A DNA stretch of 41,427 nt from Acidimicrobiaceae bacterium (lineage in GTDB: Bacteria > Actinomycetota > Acidimicrobiia > Acidimicrobiales > Aldehydirespiratoraceae), in NCBI GenBank assembly GCA_028820455.1, contig JAPPJC010000018.1, positions 1 to 41,427 of the forward strand, read 5' to 3'. The notes beneath the pieces are model-generated. The model saw nothing but the letters and a program-made list of their open reading frames with translations. It did not search any database and had not been told where the DNA came from. Positions 16,956 through 25,651 of the stretch are shown here, piece by piece. Position 1 is the first letter of the stretch, and each line of letters starts with the position of its first letter. A program made the translations under genes and the position numbers.

Positions 16956-18182
16956 ATGCAGTGTGAAGTATTTCCGTTTCGTGTGAAGTTGCGTAACCCG
17001 CTGACCGTTAAACAGGCTTCACTGCGTTTTCGTGATGGCTATCTGATTTCACTAACCAGCGATGATATTACTGGCTGGGGTGAAGCTTCGCCTTTACCTG
17101 CATGGTCACGTGTCGGGATTTCAGAAGTCGGTGAAGAGTTGCGCCGAGCTAAAGAAAAAATTAACAGCAGTGACTTTCGAGGTTTTGACGAAGGCATTAA
17201 TGGACTTGTTCACACTTCGTATGGTCATGCTGGCCTGACCGGAGCTTGGGCTGACATGCAAGCTCAACAGTCTGCCAGGCCTTTGGTGGATGACCTGCTA
17301 CACCGTCAAGGCTTGCAGTCTGTAAGCATTGAAAACAGCGCAAAGCATGAGCATGAAAGTGATTCAACAGCCCCTGTTTCGGCAACAGTCAGTGCAAGCA
17401 TTGAAAATTCCACAAAGCATGAAGCTGGTAGAGATGTTTTTGATGATTCCAAGTCAGCACGGGTAGTGCGCGTGAATGCTCTTATCAGTGCCGTAGAACT
17501 TAGCGAAGTGGAAAAGCAAGCTGACGCGGCTGTAAACGCAGGTTTTGATACGGTCAAGCTTAAAGTTGGTTTTAAAGCACCGGATATTGATGTGCAGCGT
17601 GCCAAAGTAGCCCGCTCCGCTTTAGGTGTAAAACCCGAGTTACGTCTTGATGCTAATCAAAGTTGGCAGTCGGATACTGCAGTTTACGTGCTAAGCAATG
17701 TCCAATCATGTAACATATCCTTCTGCGAAGATCCGGTTTCCACGGTTCCTTGTGGTATGTCAGCTATTGCTGAAGTTGAAAAAGCTTCAGGGGTTAGAAC
17801 AGCGGTGGATGAGTCGATACGATCCGTAGCCGATGTTGAAGCTGCTGTTGCAGCAGGTGTGCGCATGATTGTTGTAAAACCTCAAGCCCTTGGAGGCCCC
17901 GAGAAAGCCTTAAAAATCATAAAACGGGCTTACAATGCCGGGGCTGATGTCGTGGTGACATCTTTTATGGATACTGCTATTGGCGTGACTCACGCTTTTC
18001 ATATAGCAGCAGCAGCCGATCAGCTTGCTCGCTATAGTGGCATGAGTCTGCTTGCTCATGGTATTGCTACGGGTAGTCTAATAGTAGGTGATCTAGCATC
18101 CTCGCTACCAGTGGAGTCGGGCTTTATACGTGTTCCCAGTGTTGTTGGACTTGGAGTCGTAGCCCATGAGCCAGTCGGATAG
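16956..18182 (+). CDS. menC: o-Succinylbenzoate synthase
   Basis: 408 residues of the enolase superfamily (usual MenC about 320-370). The catalytic KxK is at 201-203 (TVKLKVGF), metal ligands Asp232 (RLDANQSW), Glu258 (FCEDPV) and Asp285 (AVDESI), and Lys308 (VVKPQALGG) completes the site. It dehydrates SHCHC to o-succinylbenzoate after MenD. Between the capping domain and barrel, residues about 121-168 form a polar insertion made largely from a duplicated SIENS-x-KHE unit with 24-residue period. No menB or menE follows in this window. Confidence 0.94.
   Translation: MQCEVFPFRVKLRNPLTVKQASLRFRDGYLISLTSDDITGWGEASPLPAWSRVGISEVGEELRRAKEKINSSDFRGFDEGINGLVHTSYGHAGLTGAWADMQAQQSARPLVDDLLHRQGLQSVSIENSAKHEHESDSTAPVSATVSASIENSTKHEAGRDVFDDSKSARVVRVNALISAVELSEVEKQADAAVNAGFDTVKLKVGFKAPDIDVQRAKVARSALGVKPELRLDANQSWQSDTAVYVLSNVQSCNISFCEDPVSTVPCGMSAIAEVEKASGVRTAVDESIRSVADVEAAVAAGVRMIVVKPQALGGPEKALKIIKRAYNAGADVVVTSFMDTAIGVTHAFHIAAAADQLARYSGMSLLAHGIATGSLIVGDLASSLPVESGFIRVPSVVGLGVVAHEPVG
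17324..17422. repeat. 27-bp direct repeat, 72-bp offset, in menC
   Basis: 17324-17350 and 17396-17422 match except at a few central bases (AAGCATTGAAAA at the left, CAAAGCATGA at the right). The 45-bp spacer is unrelated. Both copies are in frame as SIENS-x-KHE. Confidence 0.9.
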
Positions 18183-18434
18183 CTGACGTCACTAAAGATT
18201 CAATAAATTCGCCAAAGCACACGTCAACTCACACACTGCGAGATAGTACTTGGGCTTGGAGAGTACCTGGGCTTGATGATTTTATGAACTTAACACCATT
18301 GAAATGACCGACTCGAGTCTTTGCCGTAAGCTCTGCTTCATTAAGGTATCTTTGGTAGTCTGTGTAGATGCTTTGGCAAAGTGTTATTTTGCTGGTGATT
18401 TATGATACAAGGAGTTTATTGTAGTGATCAACAG

Positions 18435-19283
18435 ATGCTGACATTGGTCGTTATGGCAGCAGGCGTGGGCTCACGCTATGGCGGAATCAAACAGTTGGCT
18501 GCTGTAGGCCCCAAAGGTGAAGCTTTTCTTGATTTCACTATTGGAGATGCCGTGGAGGCAGGGGTCTCTAAAGTGGTGATCGTAGTTCGCTCTTCAATTG
18601 AAGATGCAATTCGTCGTCATGTTGAGTCCAGTCTTTGCCTCTTAGGTTTAGAGAGTTTAGAAGTAGCTTACATATGTCAAGATGAGCATGGCCCCAAACG
18701 AGCTAAACCTTGGGGTACTGCTCATGCAGCATTGGTTGCTGCCAAAGAGGTGTCAAGCTCTTTCATGATTTGCAATGCCGACGATTATTACGGCCCTTCT
18801 GCTTTTCAAACCCTTTGTGAAGGTTTGAAGAGATTCGACGATGTTGATAATGAGGCTCTGCTTTGCGGTTACAGGCTAGGTTTTACATTACCTGAGAACG
18901 GGGCTGTTAGTCGTGGTGTATGTCAGGTTGAAGAAGGCCTGCTGATCGACATTGTTGAACATCATGGTGTGACTCGTTTACTCGATGGGAGTATAGTTTC
19001 ATCCGACCCGCGGGTCGTGCTTGCGGATAACACTGTTGTATCTATGAACCTGTGGGTTTTCCCTCCGATCATGTTTGATTGGATAGAAGAAGGATTCCAA
19101 TGTTTTCTTGCTGATCATAGTGATGATGCAGACACAGAATATATCCTTCCAGCGATTGTAGCAGCAAAGATCAATGAAGGTCTTCTAAGAGTGCGTACGG
19201 TAGTAACAGACGATCATTGGACAGGTATCACCCACCCTGAGGATCTACCCATAGCTCGCAGCATGCTCGCCAATCGCTTTTAA
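18435..19283 (+). CDS. NTP-transferase family nucleotidyltransferase
   Basis: 282 residues from the second ATG. The sugar-nucleotidyltransferase signature MAAGVGSRYGGIKQL and VGPKGEAFLDF is at the N-terminus, with KPWGTAHA and the metal-binding NADDYYG in the middle and DTEYILPAIV near the end. It should couple an NTP to a sugar- or polyol-phosphate. The exact substrate is not readable, but the closest type I recall is a family common in Bacteroidota, and its convergent neighbour makes inositol phosphate, so a cytidylyl- or uridylyl-transfer to inositol or sugar phosphate is a reasonable guess. An in-frame ATG at 18402 would add 11 residues; AAGGAG at 18409 lies between the two, so the start is uncertain. 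Confidence 0.85.
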   Translation: MLTLVVMAAGVGSRYGGIKQLAAVGPKGEAFLDFTIGDAVEAGVSKVVIVVRSSIEDAIRRHVESSLCLLGLESLEVAYICQDEHGPKRAKPWGTAHAALVAAKEVSSSFMICNADDYYGPSAFQTLCEGLKRFDDVDNEALLCGYRLGFTLPENGAVSRGVCQVEEGLLIDIVEHHGVTRLLDGSIVSSDPRVVLADNTVVSMNLWVFPPIMFDWIEEGFQCFLADHSDDADTEYILPAIVAAKINEGLLRVRTVVTDDHWTGITHPEDLPIARSMLANRF

Positions 19284-19336
19284 GCCATACACTTTTCTAA
19301 AGCTGAAACCCAGCCTAGCGAGTTGAGAATTGAAGC

Positions 19337-20704
19337 CTAGCCAGCTTCGCTGTGTGTTACTGGTTTTTCGCCCATCCATTCCCTGAGAGTATTCTTTAGT
19401 TTAGTCTGTTGTATGAACAGGTCATGCTCGACATTGAAGCTGTCATCGCTTTGACTTCGGTCTTGTGGCCTATTTTTCGGTTGCGGAGCTTTGAAATAAA
19501 AGCTTAGCCATTCTTGCACACCTGATTCTCCCGCACGGGCTGCTAAATCCATGAACAAAGCCAGATCCAACACTATTGGTGCTGCCAAGATTGAATCTCT
19601 ACACAAAAAGTCAACTTTTATTTGCATCGGATACCCCATCCAGCCGAAAATATCGATGTTATCCCAACCTTCTTTGTTGTCGCCTCTAGGTGGATAGTAG
19701 TTAATACGTACCACATGATGGATATCGTTGTAAAGATCTGGGTATACGTCCGGTTGCAAGATTGTGTCAAGCACTCCCAACTTCGACACTTCTTTGCTTT
19801 TAAAGTTCTCAGGAGCATCCAATACTTCACCATCTCGATTACCTAAAATATTAGTCGAATACCATCCGCTAAGGCCTAACATCCGTGCTTTGAAACCAGG
19901 GGCAAGTATCGTTTTGAGCAGAGTTTGACCTGTTTTAAAGTCTTTACCAGCTATCGGAGTGTTTCTAATGCGGGCAAGTTCTCGAGCCCATGGCAGGTCA
20001 ACGGTTAAATTGGGTGCACCATTCGCAAAAGGTACTTCACTTTGTAAGGCAGCATATGCATATATCTGACTAGGCGAAATGTTAGGATCGTTGACCGCCA
20101 ACCCTGCTTCAAATGCTTTGACCGATGAATGCACTTCAGAAGGTTCGGAGAAAGCTTCAGTAGATCCACACCATATCATCACCATCCGCTCACAATCGTG
20201 CGATGACCGGAAATCTTCGATGTCGTTGATCAAGGCTTGGGCTTGATCCTTTTTTGAGTCGATCTGTTTTACCCTCACGCCATCAAGCCGTGAAACCCAT
20301 TTCTGATCAAACACGGCATCCATGGCTGCTATGTTTTCTAGTTCAGCTGAGATACTTGCCAGGTCTCGCTCTTGCAGTACTTCACAAGTACGAGCTGCCT
20401 CCAAAACGTTAGCTGATAAAGGATCCCAACCCCCGAAGACCATGTCATCAAGGCTGACTAGTGGCACAAAATCCTTGATCAGAGGGTTGCGACCTTCAGA
20501 TTTGTCGCCTAGTCGGATGTGCGCCATTTGACTGATTGAACCTACTGGCGGAAACAGTCCCTCGCGGGCTGCAATAACACCAGCTATAAAAGTAGATGCT
20601 ACGGCTCCTAGCCCAGGAGTGAGCACACCAAGAGGTCCTACTGGAGGTGCAACAGTACGAGTTTTGTGGTATTGATCGTTGAGTGAGGGGGTTTGTCGTG
20701 TCAT
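19337..20704 (-). CDS. ino1: Inositol-3-phosphate synthase, long form
   Basis: 455 residues. N-terminal nucleotide-binding GVLTPGLGAVASTFIAG, the FGGWDPLSAN segment, NGAPNLTVDLPWARELA, PIAGKDFKTGQTLLK, YSTNILGNRDGEVL and the DNIDIFGWMGYPMQIKVDFLCRDS-type C-terminal region identify a myo-inositol-1-phosphate synthase, which cyclises glucose 6-phosphate using NAD. It is the longer type I associate with Bacteroidota and some other phyla, not the roughly 360-residue mycobacterial form. The product could feed MshA (mycothiol) or inositol lipids. It is convergent with the nucleotidyltransferase (53-bp gap) and divergent from prfA across 286 bp. Confidence 0.93.
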   Translation of the reverse strand: MTRQTPSLNDQYHKTRTVAPPVGPLGVLTPGLGAVASTFIAGVIAAREGLFPPVGSISQMAHIRLGDKSEGRNPLIKDFVPLVSLDDMVFGGWDPLSANVLEAARTCEVLQERDLASISAELENIAAMDAVFDQKWVSRLDGVRVKQIDSKKDQAQALINDIEDFRSSHDCERMVMIWCGSTEAFSEPSEVHSSVKAFEAGLAVNDPNISPSQIYAYAALQSEVPFANGAPNLTVDLPWARELARIRNTPIAGKDFKTGQTLLKTILAPGFKARMLGLSGWYSTNILGNRDGEVLDAPENFKSKEVSKLGVLDTILQPDVYPDLYNDIHHVVRINYYPPRGDNKEGWDNIDIFGWMGYPMQIKVDFLCRDSILAAPIVLDLALFMDLAARAGESGVQEWLSFYFKAPQPKNRPQDRSQSDDSFNVEHDLFIQQTKLKNTLREWMGEKPVTHSEAG

Positions 20705-20993
20705 GAATATTTCTGGTTGAGTCTAACAAATCCGCTTCTAATGCCACAGACTAACCAGCATCTTATAGTAAGGCTAATAGCCAGAGGTGCATATCTCACA
20801 AGTTTGCTCTCCAATGGTCTTGTGCTCTATGGGTATGTTGCCGGTATCCGAAATGGCATTTTGCCAGTACTCGAAAGTTGATCCTAGCAGAGACCGGAGG
20901 CTCATACTTCGGGCTCTCATAAGTTATTGAAGTCGGCATCCAAAAGACATGCAAACCTCAACCTGAGTGAAACTGTCGGTATCCTGACTCTTG

Positions 20994-22061
20994 ATGATGT
21001 TCAAGAGAATCTCAGAACTCGAGAGCGAACTTGCAGAAGTGGAAGCACGTTTAAGTGATTCCGCTGTTCAATCCGACCCGAACAGCCTAGCTGAATTAGG
21101 CCGCCGATTCAAGCAGCTCAACGAGATCATTACTGTCGGACGACGTTTGAACAATGAAACCGAAGACCTTGAAGAAGCCAAGTTGATGCTCACAGAAGTC
21201 ACTGAAGGTAGTGAACGGGTTGAATTGAACAGCATGATCGATGAACTCAGCAATGCTGTGGCAGCATCTGAAGACAAACTGAGAGTCTTGATGTTGCCTC
21301 AGGATCCCAACGACAATCGTAATGTGATTGTGGAGATCAGAGGCACCGCAGGAGGAGAGGAAGCAAATCTCTTCGCCCGGGACTTGTTTCACATGTATCA
21401 GGCTTTTGGTAAACGGCAGGGTTGGAAAGTCGAGAAGATGTCAGGCTCGTCATCGCCTTTGGGGGGCTTTACTGAGGTGTGTTTGCTGATAGCAGGTGAA
21501 GGTGCTTGGACAAGGATGAAACATGAAGCAGGGCCACACCGGGTGCAGCGTATACCGGTGACAGAATCCCAAGGCCGTGTTCACACTAGTGCTGCTACTG
21601 TGGCTGTACTACCAGAGGCAAGCGAGATAGACGTGAAAATCGATGAGTCAGATTTACAAATCGACGTTTTCCGTTCGTCGGGGCCAGGCGGACAGTCGGT
21701 CAATACCACCGATTCCGCTGTTCGTATACTTCATCTACCCACAGGTTTAGTGGTTTCTATGCAAGATGAGAAAAGTCAGATACAAAACAAGCAGAAGGCA
21801 CTGCGGGTACTACGAGCAAGGTTACTGAAAGCCGAACAGGAGCGAACTGCGGCTGAACAGTCACAAATGCGTCGAGGACAGATAGGCAGCGGTGACCGTT
21901 CTGAGAAAATACGCACCTACAACGTAAAAGAAAATCGGGTTACCGATCACCGTATCGGCTTGACACTTTACAAACTTGACAGAGTATTGACCGGTGAGCT
22001 TGATGAGATCAGCGACGCACTGGTATACGCAGAACAAGAAGAACTTCTTCGTGCCAACTAG
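20994..22061 (+). CDS. prfA: Peptide chain release factor 1
   Basis: 355 residues, normal for RF1. The catalytic GGQ is in [18 protein letters not shown] (about 226-243), with [16 protein letters not shown]-like and [19 protein letters not shown] motifs upstream. It reads UAA and UAG stop codons and releases the peptide on the ribosome. TTG 20991, ATG 20994 and ATG 20997 are all possible starts; no ribosome site discriminates. It leads a long same-strand run (prfA to murA). Its Gln is methylated by PrmC, the next gene. Confidence 0.97.
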   Translation: MMFKRISELESELAEVEARLSDSAVQSDPNSLAELGRRFKQLNEIITVGRRLNNETEDLEEAKLMLTEVTEGSERVELNSMIDELSNAVAASEDKLRVLMLPQDPNDNRNVIVEIRGTAGGEEANLFARDLFHMYQAFGKRQGWKVEKMSGSSSPLGGFTEVCLLIAGEGAWTRMKHEAGPHRVQRIPVTESQGRVHTSAATVAVLPEASEIDVKIDESDLQIDVFRSSGPGGQSVNTTDSAVRILHLPTGLVVSMQDEKSQIQNKQKALRVLRARLLKAEQERTAAEQSQMRRGQIGSGDRSEKIRTYNVKENRVTDHRIGLTLYKLDRVLTGELDEISDALVYAEQEELLRAN

Positions 22062-22101
22062 GAACGCCGGCAGATCCGTTCTCAGCACTGTTGGCGAACT
22101 C

Positions 22102-22195
22102 GTTATGAACAGCGAATGTTCAGTTGTGAATAGCGAGAGCGACAACCTTGTCGCGCACAACGTTCATCGGCCCGTTACAAATAGTGAGTGTTCAG
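22102..22195. repeat. 22-bp direct repeat, 72-bp offset, at the prmC start
   Basis: 22102-22123 and 22174-22195 share GTTA-x-AA-AG-GA-TGTTCAG with about five mismatches, mostly at third codon positions, and encode V-x-NSECS twice. The first copy contains the proposed prmC ATG. Confidence 0.85.
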
Positions 22196-23169
22196 CCATT
22201 GCCATAGCAGTGGAAGGAGCAAGCCCAGCTCCTGAGGGTGAACCTGTCTTATGGGGTAGCTTACTAACCGAGATTGTGGATATTTTAGCTGAAGCTGAAT
22301 TGGATATGCCAGAAGTCGATGCTCAACGTATTCTTGAAGAAGCTGCGGGAGTTCACGCCAGCGAATTGCACGACCTATTGCAGCAATCCACCACCACCTG
22401 GACGGCTTCAAGAGTTTATTCTATGGTGAGTCGTCGTTGTGCAGGCGAGCCATTACAATACGTACTAGGGCGATGGGCTTTTCGTTCTCTTGATCTGCTA
22501 GTGGACAGGCGGGTGCTTATCCCTCGTCCCGAAACTGAGGTAGTAGCAGGTTGGGCTGTCAAGTTTGCATCCGCAGTTTTTGAGAAGAATATGCGAACAT
22601 CACAACAATCCAAACTTGGGATGATGTCGCGTTCACAGCAACCGCATGAGCATTTGGTGAATATTGTCGACTTGGGTACAGGGTCGGGTGCTATAGCACT
22701 GGCTGTTGCTCAAGAATGCGAAAACGTTCGGGTGTTTGCCACGGACGTGAGTGGAGAGGCACTGGCGGTAGCACGGGCTAATCTTGCTGGTATAGGCAGT
22801 GATGCAGCAACTCGAGTGACCTTGCATGAAGGAGACTGGTTTACAGCATTGCCAGCTTCCATCAAAGGCCATATAGACGTTGTCGTTGCAAACCCTCCCT
22901 ACATTGGCTCACATGAACTTCTACCCCCGATTGTGGCTGACTGGGAACCGCTGCCAGCCTTGAGGGCTGGCCCCAATGGCAATGAACATATCGTAAGACT
23001 GATAAGAGAATCACCGAGCTGGTTACGGCCAGGAGGTGTTTTGATACTCGAGATAGCTCCTCAGATGTCTGCAAAATTACTGGATTTAGCGTATCAAAAA
23101 GGTTTTAGAAGCCGTATAGAGCATGATCTTGCAGGTAGAGAACGAGTTTTTATCGGTGTTAAAAGGTGA
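22105..23169 (+). CDS. prmC: Release factor glutamine methyltransferase
   Basis: 354 residues from ATG 22105. The N-terminal helical domain (LLTEIVDILAEAELDMPEVDAQRILEEA) is followed by the SAM-binding fold with VDLGTGSGAIALAVA and the catalytic NPPYIGS at about 261-267, then ERVFIGV at the end. It methylates the GGQ glutamine of release factors. The first 45 residues are an unusual tail with the NSECS unit duplicated at 24-residue spacing. The frame is open back to 21994 inside prfA, so upstream starts are possible, but that overlap encodes nothing family-like. Confidence 0.93.
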   Translation: MNSECSVVNSESDNLVAHNVHRPVTNSECSAIAIAVEGASPAPEGEPVLWGSLLTEIVDILAEAELDMPEVDAQRILEEAAGVHASELHDLLQQSTTTWTASRVYSMVSRRCAGEPLQYVLGRWAFRSLDLLVDRRVLIPRPETEVVAGWAVKFASAVFEKNMRTSQQSKLGMMSRSQQPHEHLVNIVDLGTGSGAIALAVAQECENVRVFATDVSGEALAVARANLAGIGSDAATRVTLHEGDWFTALPASIKGHIDVVVANPPYIGSHELLPPIVADWEPLPALRAGPNGNEHIVRLIRESPSWLRPGGVLILEIAPQMSAKLLDLAYQKGFRSRIEHDLAGRERVFIGVKR

Positions 23170-23253
23170 CTTCAAGCAACATTTGTTTATGACATTGAAC
23201 AGAAGTGGTCTTATTCTCTACAAGTCAGAGGTTGGGAGTGTCGGTGATTCCAA

Positions 23254-23874
23254 ATGGTAGTTGTTGCAGCAGATGAAGTTTGTGTAGACAGTGCTTTTGA
23301 TGCACTGAAGAATGGGGAAATAGTCGCGGTGCCAACAGACACTGTCTATGGTTTAGCCGTTGACCTGAACAATGTTGCTGCAATATTGAAGCTGTTCGTG
23401 CTTAAAAACAGACCGGCAGAACGTCAAATTGCGGTATTGGTGTCTGATGTCGATATGGCTGAGAAGCTTGTGATTTTATCGGAAAAAGCTCGTAGGCTTG
23501 CCACCGAGTTTTGGCCAGGCCCGTTGACTTTAGTAGCACAGCGCAGGTCCAGCACGCAAAAATCTATGAATACAACAATAGATACCAGCACTACACTTGG
23601 GGTGCGTTTACCCGATCATGAGCTAGTGCGTCGTTTAGCTGGTGTAGGGCCTCTAGCAGTGACCAGTGCCAACCTTCATGGGCAACCAACTCCCGCTACA
23701 GCTCAAGAGATTGCCAAGGTATTTCCGAGCCTGAGCATGGTTGTCGACGGTGGCCGTCTTGAAGGCACCGCTTCTACTGTTGTGGATGTTGCCGGCTTGA
23801 ATCCCATAGTGCTGCGAGAAGGCCCCATAGCAGCAGAACAGATTCTGGGGCTTAGCGATGATCAGTTCATCTAG
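23254..23874 (+). CDS. tsaC: L-threonylcarbamoyladenylate synthase (Sua5/YrdC/TsaC family)
   Basis: 206 residues, single YrdC-like domain. The N-terminal VAVPTDTVYGLAVD and KNRP (about residue 52) bind substrate nucleotides; SANLHGQPTP and STVVDVAG complete the conserved core. It makes threonylcarbamoyl-AMP for the t6A37 modification of ANN-decoding tRNAs. The C-terminal Sua5 domain is absent, so this is the short YrdC/TsaC type. It lies 84 bp after prmC and 15 bp before rpiB, in the common actinobacterial prfA-prmC-sua5 order. Confidence 0.95.
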   Translation: MVVVAADEVCVDSAFDALKNGEIVAVPTDTVYGLAVDLNNVAAILKLFVLKNRPAERQIAVLVSDVDMAEKLVILSEKARRLATEFWPGPLTLVAQRRSSTQKSMNTTIDTSTTLGVRLPDHELVRRLAGVGPLAVTSANLHGQPTPATAQEIAKVFPSLSMVVDGGRLEGTASTVVDVAGLNPIVLREGPIAAEQILGLSDDQFI

Positions 23875-23889
23875 TTAGAGTTTACAGTT

Positions 23890-24327
23890 ATGAAGATTGC
23901 CATAGGAGCAGATCACGGGGGATTTGATCTGAAAGAATCGTTAGCACAGAGTTTACGGCTTCAAGGTTATGTAGTAGTAGATTGTGGAACGTTTTCAGAC
24001 AGATCAGTGGATTACCCTGAGTACGGTGTGGCTGTAGGAGAATCTGTAGCCAACGGAGAAGCCGACACTGGGATAGCAGTATGTGGTAGCGGAATTGGTA
24101 TTGCCATGGCAGCTAACAAAGTTCGTGGCATACGTGCTGCTACTATCCATGATGTGACCACAGCTCGGCTAGCTCGAGCCCATAATAATGCTAACGTAGC
24201 ATGTTTCGGGGCTCGAATAATCGGTTTTGAGACAGCTTTGGATGCCTTGAAAGCTTGGCTTGAGACGTCTTTTGACGTTACCAGTGAACGTCATTTGCGT
24301 CGTGTTGCTCAGTTGGATGGGCTTTAG
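23890..24327 (+). CDS. rpiB: Ribose-5-phosphate isomerase B
   Basis: 145 residues. IGADHGGFDLKE at the start, SVDYPEYG in the middle, and VCGSGIGIAMAANKVRGIRAA with the active-site Cys at about 65 are diagnostic; ARAHNNANV provides the phosphate-binding region. It interconverts ribulose 5-phosphate and ribose 5-phosphate. The LacAB-type allose isomerases are close relatives, but a single gene with housekeeping neighbours supports RpiB. Confidence 0.95.
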   Translation: MKIAIGADHGGFDLKESLAQSLRLQGYVVVDCGTFSDRSVDYPEYGVAVGESVANGEADTGIAVCGSGIGIAMAANKVRGIRAATIHDVTTARLARAHNNANVACFGARIIGFETALDALKAWLETSFDVTSERHLRRVAQLDGL

Positions 24328-24343
24328 ATGAGGAGATAAAAAC

Positions 24344-25600
24344 ATGCCGTGGCCTGATACTGACGGTGCAGTGTTTCGTTTGATCAAACAGGAAATAGAA
24401 AGACAGAGCACTTCGATACGACTCATAGCTTCTGAGAACTTTGCTAGTCCGGCTGTATTAGCTGCAACTGGTTCTGTGCTCACCAACAAGTACAGCGAAG
24501 GGTATCCTGGTCGTCGTTATTACGGTGGCAACAAAATCGTAGATAAGATTGAAGATCTAGCCCGTCAGCGGGCTTGTACTTTATTTGAAGCCGACCATGC
24601 CAATGTGCAACCCCATGCTGGAGCCATTGCCAACATGTGCGTTTACCAGGCTTTTCTAAAACCTGGTGACACTGTGTTGGGTATGAGTTTAGATCATGGT
24701 GGGCATCTCACCCATGGATCACCGGTTAACTTCTCCGGTCAGCACTATCGCTTTGTGTCTTATGGTGTGACAGACAGCGATGAGCGCATTGATCTCGCAC
24801 AAATCGAAGAGTTGGCGTATGAATACCACCCTAAGATGATCGTGCTCGGTGCCACAGCCTACCCGCGTATAATCGACACCAAACCGGTCAGAGAGATCGC
24901 AGATGAGGTGGGCGCAGTACTGGTATTCGATGCAGCCCACATAGCCGGACTCATAGCCGGGGGTGTGCATCCTAACCCGACAGAACTGGCAGATGTAGTC
25001 ACTTTCACTACCCACAAAACCTTGCGAGGCCCACGAGGTGGAGCTATTGTCTGCAAGTCAGAACATGCGAAAAGCATTGACAAAGCCATGTTCCCAGGTA
25101 TTCAAGGAGGCCCCCTTGAGCATGTCATAGCAGCTAAGGCAGTAGCCTTTGAGGAGGCATCTTCACGGCTTTTTGCAACTTACGCAGCTCAAATTGTGGC
25201 TAACTCTCAAGCTTTGGTATCAGCACTAGCAGATCAAGGTTTTAGACCTGTTTCAGGTGGCACCGATAATCACTTGATTTTGATAGATTTGCGTACTTTC
25301 GATCCGGATCTAACAGGCAAAAAAGCTCAATCTGTTTTGGATGATGCAGGAATCGTCGTCAACAAAAATACTATACCCAACGATTCTCGTTCTCCATTTG
25401 TGGCATCTGGTATACGCATAGGCACAGCAGCCGTGACCACCCAAGGGATGGATGCTGATGATATGACTGTGATAGCTGATCTTATAGTACGTGCTTTACG
25501 GCATCAGAATGATGAGCAGGTAGCAGCAAAAGTGCGTCACGAAGCGCAGGAATTGTGTGCTTCTAGGCCACCCTATCCAGATCTATTGAAAACTCTGTAA
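24344..25600 (+). CDS. glyA: Serine hydroxymethyltransferase
   Basis: 418 residues, normal length. [12 protein letters not shown] near residue 30, [16 protein letters not shown], the PLP-site HVQPH-like [22 protein letters not shown] and the Schiff-base lysine in [12 protein letters not shown] (about 225) are present. It converts serine and tetrahydrofolate to glycine and methylene-tetrahydrofolate. AGGAGATAAAAAC directly ahead of the ATG is the clearest ribosome site in this run. It is 16 bp after rpiB. Confidence 0.98.
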   Translation: MPWPDTDGAVFRLIKQEIERQSTSIRLIASENFASPAVLAATGSVLTNKYSEGYPGRRYYGGNKIVDKIEDLARQRACTLFEADHANVQPHAGAIANMCVYQAFLKPGDTVLGMSLDHGGHLTHGSPVNFSGQHYRFVSYGVTDSDERIDLAQIEELAYEYHPKMIVLGATAYPRIIDTKPVREIADEVGAVLVFDAAHIAGLIAGGVHPNPTELADVVTFTTHKTLRGPRGGAIVCKSEHAKSIDKAMFPGIQGGPLEHVIAAKAVAFEEASSRLFATYAAQIVANSQALVSALADQGFRPVSGGTDNHLILIDLRTFDPDLTGKKAQSVLDDAGIVVNKNTIPNDSRSPFVASGIRIGTAAVTTQGMDADDMTVIADLIVRALRHQNDEQVAAKVRHEAQELCASRPPYPDLLKTL

Positions 25601-25651
25601 ACAAGCTATTACATTCGAGTATTCAACACTTCCCACGGTAATGTCACAGTA

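Noticed and set aside
20693-20881. 62-codon plus-strand frame between ino1 and prfA
   Set aside because: No motif, no ribosome site, and it lies in a divergent promoter region.
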